This document shows, piece after piece, positions 1 to 4,381 of a stretch of DNA of 5,368 nucleotides (position 1 is its first letter; each line of letters starts with the position of its first letter). The DNA comes from Planctomycetaceae bacterium (GTDB lineage: Bacteria; Planctomycetota; Planctomycetia; Pirellulales; Pirellulaceae). Below the pieces are notes generated by a model. That model made no database searches and was not told where the DNA came from. It saw nothing but the letters and a program-made list of their open reading frames with translations. The DNA is taken from contig SKVE01000488.1 of assembly GCA_007129635.1 (NCBI GenBank), positions 1 to 5,368 of the forward strand. Direction: 5' to 3'. Position numbers and translations under genes: made by a program.

Positions 1-1
1 A

Positions 2-268
2 GCCGAGCATGTGGCTTGGGCTTACGAGCGGCCTGACGGGGGGCGCGGTTTTGGCTTCACCGGCGGACATTGGCATTGGGCATGGGCGGACGATGATTAT
101 CGAACGTTCGTGTTGAACGCGGTCGCCTGGACCGCTGGGCTAGAGGTTCCCGAAGCGGGCGTGCCGTCTTCAGCCCCGACCTACGAAGAACTGCTGGAGA
201 ACCAGGACTATCCCAAACCTGATGACTTCACCGAACAGCGGGCCTGGGCCACTTTCGCACCCCGCTGA
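2..268 (+). CDS. ThuA-like domain protein, C-terminal fragment (5' end outside window)
   Basis: Only the last 88 codons are visible. The reading frame is open from base 2, and the GTG at 11 is an internal valine, not a start. The segment contains ERPDGGRGFGFTGGHWHW (about residues 9-26 of the fragment), then D-D-Y-R-T-F-V-L-N-A-V-A-W-T-A-G. This is the typical C-terminal end of ThuA-like proteins (Pfam ThuA, a glutamine-amidotransferase-like fold named after a trehalose-utilisation gene). In planctomycetes such proteins often precede a tail like the one here (PEAGVPS followed by an E/D/P-rich stretch) and are usually predicted to act in carbohydrate metabolism; the reaction of this member cannot be stated. 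The stop is TGA at 266-268. The next gene starts 222 bases later, so co-transcription is uncertain. Family assignment is fairly sure from the motif; substrate is unknown. Confidence 0.85.
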   Translation, partial: AEHVAWAYERPDGGRGFGFTGGHWHWAWADDDYRTFVLNAVAWTAGLEVPEAGVPSSAPTYEELLENQDYPKPDDFTEQRAWATFAPR

Positions 269-312
269 TCCGCCGCCAGCCGCGGACTTACTGAACCATC
301 GGCGGTAGCCGC

Positions 313-355
313 AAGCCCAGCGAGCCGACCCCGTCGGCCGCGGGCTCGGTGGGTT
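313..355. terminator. GC-rich hairpin after the ThuA-like gene, possible terminator
   Basis: CCCA-g-CGAGCC (316-326) pairs with GGCTCG-g-TGGG (343-353). That gives ten base pairs around one G-G mismatch, and flanking AA/TT can add two more with a bulged G. The loop can itself fold as CCGAC-ccc-GTCGG. It lies 45 bases after the ThuA stop. There is no clear T-run afterwards, so it is not a classic intrinsic terminator. It could equally be a dispersed palindromic repeat. Confidence 0.4.
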
Positions 356-404
356 CACGCCTTATGTTTTGGGCTCCGACGCTGACGCGTTCGGTTCGAA
401 TTCA

Positions 405-438
405 CCCCCCCGGGCTTTCATTCTGCGTCTTGGGGGGG
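405..438. repeat. C7/G7 inverted repeat in the leader of the phosphoesterase gene
   Basis: Seven consecutive C (405-411) face seven consecutive G (432-438) across a 20-base loop. On the plus strand this can form a very GC-rich stem ending 52 bases before the phosphoesterase ATG. It may be a leader structure or a terminator-like element of the upstream unit. Homopolymer runs are also prone to sequencing error. No function is shown. Confidence 0.35.
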
Positions 439-476
439 CGATCCCTTTGTTACCTTTCTTTGCAAACCAATGACCC

Positions 477-481
477 AGGAG
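477..481 (+). promoter_or_regulatory. Shine-Dalgarno AGGAG deciding the start at 491
   Basis: AGGAG is followed by nine bases and then ATG at 491. An in-frame ATG at 470 lies upstream of this site and has no comparable purine-rich site before it. The site therefore favours 491 as the start, which also puts the signal peptide at the very N-terminus. Confidence 0.7.
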
Positions 482-490
482 TCGAAAAGT

Positions 491-2068
491 ATGCGTATCC
501 TCTCAGCCAAACTGGCACTATTACTGGTACTGCTTGTTGCGTCTTGGACTTTCGCGGACAGCGATCCGCAGGCCACGGGGATCGTGTTCCATGATGTCGA
601 TGGCGACGGAATCTTCGATGCGGCGGTGGACGAGCCATTGGCAGGGGTGGCCGTATCCAACGGTCGCGAGGTGGTCGTCAGCGGAGAAGATGGGCGGTAC
701 GAGTTGCCTTTGCGCGATCCTTCGACCATTTTCGTGATCAAGCCGCGAGGCTGGGCGGTCCCGGTCGACGAGATGCAGATCCCCCGCTTCTATTACTTGC
801 ACATGCCTCAGGGAGCCACCGGGACGCGTTATCCGGGGCTGGACCCCACCCCCGCGCTGCCGGAGTCGCTGGATTTCGCTTTGCGACCGCAGGAAGAACC
901 GGACCGCTATGATGTGGTGCTCTTTGGCGATACCCAGCCGCGTGATCTGACTGAGATCGACTACATCGCTCGGGATGTCCTACCTGACGTGATCGGCATC
1001 GACGCGGCGTTTGGCGTCACCTTGGGCGACCTGGTATTCGACGATCTGAATCTGTTCGATCCGTTGAACGAGGCGATTGCCACGATCGGTTTGCCGTGGC
1101 GCTCGCTGATCGGAAATCACGACATCGACTTCACCGGCGACACCGACGTCCAAGCTCGGGGCGCGTTCTATCGCACGTACGGACCTTCGTATTACGCTTT
1201 CACCTGGGGGCCGACTCATTACATCGTCCTGGACAGCTTCCGGTGGTTGGTCAGCAATAACCGTCGCACGTATCGCACGGGTTTGGGAGACGAGCAACTG
1301 ACCTTCCTTCGAAACGAACTGGCGCGCATCCCCGACGATCAGTTGGTGGTCGTGTTGAGCCACATCCCCTGGGTGGACTCGACCGGCTGGGTGGACGAGT
1401 CGCATCGCGACGAGGTTTTCCAAGTGCTGGCCTCGCATCCCCGGATGGTGACATTGGCCGCCCATACGCATCGACACTATCACCGATGGATCGGCCCCGA
1501 CGACGGCTGGCCGGGCGAACAACCGCACCACTTGGTCAGCGTCGGCACGGCGTGCGGAGCCTGGTGTTGCGGCGCGCCGGACGAGTATGGCATCCCGCAT
1601 GCGATGATGTCCGATGGTACCCCCACCGGATACGCGATCCTGGAAATCGATGGGCCCCGGTGGAAAGTTCGCTGGCAGAGCGCTCGCCGTCCGGCCGATT
1701 TTCAAATGCATCTGGATGCTCCCTCGTCGGTCCGCGTCGATCAATCGGCAGAAGCCGAGGTGCTGGCGAACATTTTCAACGCATTGCCGGATGCCCGCGT
1801 GCAGATGCGCATCGGAACGTCTTCGCCATGGCAGGACATGCAGCGCAGCGTGCGCGCCGATCCCGTTCGGCTGAGCGTCATGGAACGCGAACGGCAGTTG
1901 GGCGAAGTGCCTTGGCGTCCGCTGGGCGGTGCCCAGGCTTCGCAGCACATTTGGACGACCACCATTGGCCGGTCGTTGGAGCCCGGAACGCATGTGATCG
2001 AGGTGCGTGCCGAAGACGATTGGTGGAGTTACGAGGGACGGCGGTTGATCCGCGTCACGGCACCATAG
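491..2068 (+). CDS. Exported calcineurin-like metallophosphoesterase (MetallophosN - Metallophos - MetallophosC)
   Basis: A 525-residue protein. Residues 1-22 (MRILSAKLALLLVLLVASWT onward) are a signal peptide, with likely cleavage after the FA at 21-22, so it acts outside the cytoplasm. Residues about 28-90 form a small beta domain of the MetallophosN type and include the DxDxDG loop D35/D37/D39 before F42-D43, a possible calcium site. Residues about 140-335 are the metallophosphatase core: D147 and Q149 in FGDTQ, GD-LVFD (D180, D184), GNHD (208-211), SHIPW (H291) and AAHTHRHYH (H325, H327). These are the two-metal ligands, with Gln at 149 where many relatives have His, a variant I recall as common in this architecture. 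Residues about 345-525 match a MetallophosC-type tail, with the conserved MSDGTPTGYA at 373-382. It probably hydrolyses a phosphomonoester or phosphodiester; the substrate is unknown. The start at 491 is preferred over ATG 470 because of the AGGAG. The stop is TAG. Family is very secure, substrate not. Confidence 0.92.
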   Translation: MRILSAKLALLLVLLVASWTFADSDPQATGIVFHDVDGDGIFDAAVDEPLAGVAVSNGREVVVSGEDGRYELPLRDPSTIFVIKPRGWAVPVDEMQIPRFYYLHMPQGATGTRYPGLDPTPALPESLDFALRPQEEPDRYDVVLFGDTQPRDLTEIDYIARDVLPDVIGIDAAFGVTLGDLVFDDLNLFDPLNEAIATIGLPWRSLIGNHDIDFTGDTDVQARGAFYRTYGPSYYAFTWGPTHYIVLDSFRWLVSNNRRTYRTGLGDEQLTFLRNELARIPDDQLVVVLSHIPWVDSTGWVDESHRDEVFQVLASHPRMVTLAAHTHRHYHRWIGPDDGWPGEQPHHLVSVGTACGAWCCGAPDEYGIPHAMMSDGTPTGYAILEIDGPRWKVRWQSARRPADFQMHLDAPSSVRVDQSAEAEVLANIFNALPDARVQMRIGTSSPWQDMQRSVRADPVRLSVMERERQLGEVPWRPLGGAQASQHIWTTTIGRSLEPGTHVIEVRAEDDWWSYEGRRLIRVTAP

Positions 2069-2100
2069 AGCTTTGCGGCTGCTGCCGCTGTCTGGTCGAA

Positions 2101-2139
2101 GCGATCGACGGCCAAGTCGATCGCCGGTTGGAGACCAAC
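2101..2139. terminator. Two small hairpins just after the phosphoesterase stop, possible terminator
   Basis: GCGATCGAC (2101-2109) and GTCGATCGC (2116-2124) form a perfect nine-base-pair stem with the loop GGCCAA. Immediately after it, GTTGG-AGA-CCAAC (2127-2139) forms a second short stem. They start 33 bases after the TAG stop, a normal terminator distance, but no T-run follows. They may belong to the same repeat block as the large palindrome at 2142-2210. Confidence 0.4.
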
Positions 2140-2141
2140 GG

Positions 2142-2210
2142 GGTCGCGAGTCGTTTTCGGCCAACGATCAACCCCATGAAAAGCGGGTTGGCCCAAAACG
2201 ACTCCCGACC
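2142..2210. repeat. Long imperfect palindrome, 24-base arms, 21-base loop
   Basis: The left arm (2142-2165) and the reverse complement of the right arm (2187-2210) agree at 22 of 24 positions. The mismatched pairs are C2147/C2205 and C2158/C2194. The core is GAGTCGTTTT followed by GGCCAAC. The loop contains CCCATGAAAAGC, and an alternative AACCC/GGGTT pairing competes at its edge. The size and near-perfect arms between converging genes fit a REP-like or MITE-like dispersed element that may also act as a bidirectional terminator. Confidence 0.75.
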
Positions 2211-2353
2211 TGGGGTGTTCAGTTTGTCGCGTTTTCCCTTGATTTCGAACTTTCTCGTATGCCGATTTCTGTTTCGTCACGGCTTGGTCCGAATGCCCCC
2301 GGCTCGCCCGGTTGGATCGTTACGCTCTTGGCTACACCCGTTGCCTCTTGATG

Positions 2354-2392
2354 CCCCTTGCGTAGCGGGGAACGTGAACACGATAAATCGTG
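2354..2392. repeat. Pair of small inverted repeats (CCCC...GGGG and CACGAT/ATCGTG)
   Basis: CCCC-TT-GC-GTA-GC-GGGG (2354-2370) can fold with a two-base bulge. Nine bases later CACGAT-AA-ATCGTG (2379-2392) is a perfect six-base inverted repeat with a two-base centre, an operator-like dyad. No gene starts nearby on either strand, so an operator is unlikely. I suspect part of a dispersed repeat. Confidence 0.35.
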
Positions 2393-2423
2393 AACTCCAA
2401 GGATAACGACTCCGACACTGATT

Positions 2424-2482
2424 GTAGCAGACGCTCTCCGTGTGCCGTCCGCAGTTTACGGCACACAGAGCGTGCCTACTAC
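2424..2482. repeat. Palindromic REP/MITE-like element, 25-base arms, possible terminator of the DUF4198 transcript
   Basis: The left arm is GTAGCAG-ACGCTCT-cc-GTGTGCCGT (2424-2448). The reverse complement of the right arm (2458-2482) reads GTAGTAG-gc-ACGCTCT-GTGTGCCGT. The arms match in three blocks with one substitution and two offset dinucleotide bulges. The loop is nine bases (2449-2457). From memory, palindromes of the form GTAG...GTGTGCCGT recur between genes in Pirellulaceae genomes. It starts about 28 bases beyond the DUF4198 stop, so it may also end that transcript, though without a T-run. Confidence 0.8.
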
Positions 2483-2509
2483 TTTGGAATTCAAGCCAGG
2501 GGGCGGGGG

Positions 2510-3364
2510 CTATTCGGCGACTTGGATGGTCAACGTCGAAACGTGCATGGTCCGCTCGAACGTGTCCCCGGGCCTCAGGTAGCTGAAGTCCGATTTGTCG
2601 TTTCGCGGTCCGTCGTAAGTCCCTGCGGTCTCGTCCGTGTACCGGGCGATGAACAGGTGCTGGCCGGCGACGATCAGCGGAAAGGTCGCTTCCCCGGTTC
2701 GCGGATCCGCCATCGCTTCGGTCGACCACTCCCAGTTCTGCACTCGCGGATCGTCCATCGCCTGGCGACCGCCGGATGTGGCCGCTTTGATCTGGACCTG
2801 ACGGCCCCCAACCGGCTGGCCCTTGTGCAGGACTCGAACCGTCATCAGATCGCCAACTCGAGGCTGAGCGGCCGGAGCGACCGGCACCAGTTCCAAATCC
2901 AAGCCGATCGGGGCAGGCGCCGCTCGTGCGTCACCCGCCACGCGTGTGATCGTCTTTCCGTACATCACGATGCGAGTATGGGCGGGAATCGAGTGCACTT
3001 GTCGATCGACAATCCCCACCTGCAGTTCCGCGCCCAGCCCGAGATATCCTGGAGCCTGCGGTGTGAACTTGGCGAGAAAACCATCCTCGGCCAGGTCCAG
3101 TTCCAGCACTTCGCGTCCCTCGGCGGAATGAGCGAACGCCGTCAGCTTGCTCAACTGAGCCGCCAGGCGATCGCCGCTTTCTTTGTTGCCCGCATGGCCC
3201 CAGTACAGCCATACGTCCATTTCCTGTCCCACGGCGGCCGAAACGTCTGCCTCGATCCAGACTTCATGACCGACGGCTGCCGGTGTGACAGAGAATGCAA
3301 GAACCGTTGCGAAAACCGAAACCAACGAAAGTCGACAATATGCCATGCTTCTGCGAATACCCAT
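2510..3364 (-). CDS. Exported DUF4198 domain protein
   Basis: A 284-residue protein. Residues 1-32 form a signal peptide (basic MGIRRS, hydrophobic core about 12-27, then TPAAVG), with predicted cleavage after AVG so that the mature chain begins H33-E-V-W-I-E. That N-terminal H-x-x-W and the following WGH (55-57) are typical of DUF4198 (formerly mis-named NikM). The middle block MYGKTI (134-139) and the second half (about 165-245, GDLMTVRVLHKGQPVGG ... TGEATFPL) also fit; the latter looks like an immunoglobulin-type beta domain. The family has been linked to nickel/cobalt uptake by context, but its biochemistry is not established. The ATG at 3364 is chosen because AGAGGG lies seven bases upstream; the in-frame ATG at 3346 lacks such a site. 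It starts 44 bases after the methylase-family gene and is probably co-transcribed with it. The role is likely envelope metal or ligand binding (inference). Confidence 0.85.
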   Translation of the reverse strand: MGIRRSMAYCRLSLVSVFATVLAFSVTPAAVGHEVWIEADVSAAVGQEMDVWLYWGHAGNKESGDRLAAQLSKLTAFAHSAEGREVLELDLAEDGFLAKFTPQAPGYLGLGAELQVGIVDRQVHSIPAHTRIVMYGKTITRVAGDARAAPAPIGLDLELVPVAPAAQPRVGDLMTVRVLHKGQPVGGRQVQIKAATSGGRQAMDDPRVQNWEWSTEAMADPRTGEATFPLIVAGQHLFIARYTDETAGTYDGPRNDKSDFSYLRPGDTFERTMHVSTLTIQVAE

Positions 3365-3371
3365 TTTATTT

Positions 3372-3377
3372 CCCTCT
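3372..3377 (-). promoter_or_regulatory. Shine-Dalgarno AGAGGG for the DUF4198 gene
   Basis: On the minus strand AGAGGG is followed by the seven bases AAATAAA and then the ATG at 3364. It supports this start over the internal ATG at 3346. It sits inside the 44-base spacer after the methylase stop, consistent with independent translation initiation within one transcript. Confidence 0.7.
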
Positions 3378-3408
3378 TGGATGTGGTTTTTCTTTTCTGG
3401 GAAGGAGA

Positions 3409-4284
3409 CTAATCTTCTTTCCGGTATCGAAAGGTCAGAAAGTCGCCAACGTAAATCATGTACTCGAACGGCAGATCATCCTGCCCGACCTTTTCCAAAA
3501 TGGTTCCGACCGTGGCCTGAATCACTTGCTCTCGATCAGCATAGCCGGCGTACTTGACGACGGCCAGTGGAGTATCGGCTGGATAGTTGATCGCCAACTT
3601 GCGGATAAACTCTTTGAATTCCGTCCGCATCGTGAACAGCACCATGGTGGTCTGGTGAGTTGACAGGCGATCGATGGTATCCGTCTTGCCCTCCCAGTCA
3701 GCGGCGGTCAAGATGACGGATTTCGTCAGGTCGCTGTTCGTGATCCCTCGCCGCAACGCCGCGTTTCCAGCATTGAAAGCGCTGACCCCTGGGACAACCA
3801 CCGGCTGCAGGTCCTCGAATTCCTCCATGGTCCAGGCCCACGGCCCGTAGATCAGCGGATCGCCGCTGTCGACGATCGCCACCGTCTTTCCGTCCTCGAT
3901 CGCCTGGCGAACCATTGCGATAAACTCGTTTCGTCTAACGGCCAACTTCTCGGCTTCGGCCCGCTGGGCTCCCTCCAGATCATCAAGATCTTGCCCGTAG
4001 AAGGGAAACAGACGCCAATACCCGTGAACCACCTGTTTGTCCTGCATCAGCTCGGCAAACCGATCCTTCAAGCTTTCCATGCAAAAGATCACGTCGGCCC
4101 GCTTGATCGTTTCGATCGCTCGCAAGGTGATCAGATCGGGATCGCCTGGCCCGACACCCACCAAATACAACTGCGTGGGCGACTGGGTGGCGATGGCCGG
4201 TTGAGCGACCGCAACGATCGACACCAGGATAGCAACAATCCATAGAACCCAGAGATTGCTACGAGTGACTCGTGAACGATTCAT
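3409..4284 (-). CDS. Exported or membrane-anchored tetrapyrrole (corrin/porphyrin) methylase family protein
   Basis: A 291-residue protein. Residues 1-10 are basic (R3, R5, R8), 11-28 hydrophobic (LWVLWIVAILVSIVAVAQ), followed by PAIA-TQ, a good signal-peptidase site after A32. The mature part is one tetrapyrrole methylase domain. It has the glycine-rich loop LYLVGVGPGDPDLITLRA (39-56), the SAM-binding SGDPLIYGPW (140-149), PGVSAFNAGNAALRRGI (165-181) and the C-terminal AVVKYAG...REQVIQATVG (241-260). The family methylates corrin or siroheme precursors with SAM; closest in style, by eye, to the CobI/CbiL and CobM/CbiF types, but no substrate can be named. The start is the ATG at 4284; an in-frame TTG at 4329 would add 15 residues ahead of the signal and looks spurious. 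The purine stretch GAAGAAAG before 4284 is only a weak ribosome site. The export signal on a SAM enzyme is the odd feature. It may bind tetrapyrrole or metal rather than methylate. Confidence 0.88.
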   Translation of the reverse strand: MNRSRVTRSNLWVLWIVAILVSIVAVAQPAIATQSPTQLYLVGVGPGDPDLITLRAIETIKRADVIFCMESLKDRFAELMQDKQVVHGYWRLFPFYGQDLDDLEGAQRAEAEKLAVRRNEFIAMVRQAIEDGKTVAIVDSGDPLIYGPWAWTMEEFEDLQPVVVPGVSAFNAGNAALRRGITNSDLTKSVILTAADWEGKTDTIDRLSTHQTTMVLFTMRTEFKEFIRKLAINYPADTPLAVVKYAGYADREQVIQATVGTILEKVGQDDLPFEYMIYVGDFLTFRYRKED

Positions 4285-4381
4285 GACCGTACTACTTTCT
4301 TCAAAGGGTTGCCAGAAGTCCAAAATCAAACAGTTTTGTGGGCGGAACGAATTTCAGCCGACTAAGTACCCGGCCAGGTGC

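Larger units (their letters stand above)
2069..2509. other. Convergent intergenic region, 441 bases, repeat-rich, no convincing gene
   Basis: This lies between the stop of the plus-strand phosphoesterase and the stop of the minus-strand DUF4198 gene. It holds at least four inverted repeats, listed separately. Short open frames cross it on both strands, but each begins inside or runs into a real gene in another frame, and none has a recognisable domain or ribosome binding site. The minus-strand frame around 2029-2280 and the plus-strand tail ending near 2406 resemble, from memory, short uncharacterised proteins predicted in Rhodopirellula genomes (DUF1589 is one candidate). Such proteins are probably translations of dispersed repeats. 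I could not confirm this. Confidence 0.7.

Noticed and set aside
470..490. ATG at 470 as start of the phosphoesterase
   Set aside because: The AGGAG at 477-481 lies after it and is well spaced for ATG 491; starting at 491 gives a normal signal peptide.
980..2164. Long minus-strand open frame (394 codons) inside the phosphoesterase gene
   Set aside because: It is antisense to a gene with clear catalytic motifs. Its translation is rich in R, H, P and Q, has no domain and no ribosome site; it reflects GC-biased codon use on the other strand.
1486..2406. Plus-strand 306-codon frame overlapping the phosphoesterase and running into the spacer
   Set aside because: It is out of frame with the real gene, arginine-rich and without a domain; its last part only crosses the repeat spacer.
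2390..3412. Plus-strand 340-codon frame opposite DUF4198
   Set aside because: It is a complete antisense shadow of a gene with a signal peptide, recognised domain and good Shine-Dalgarno. The composition is atypical and no domain is seen.
4285..4329. TTG start at 4329 for the methylase-family gene
   Set aside because: It would put 15 residues before a well-formed signal peptide and has no better ribosome site; ATG at 4284 is simpler.
4285..4381. Promoter or cobalamin riboswitch before the methylase-family gene
   Set aside because: The 97-base spacer is too short for a cobalamin riboswitch and I see no B12-box-like element or convincing -35/-10 pair.
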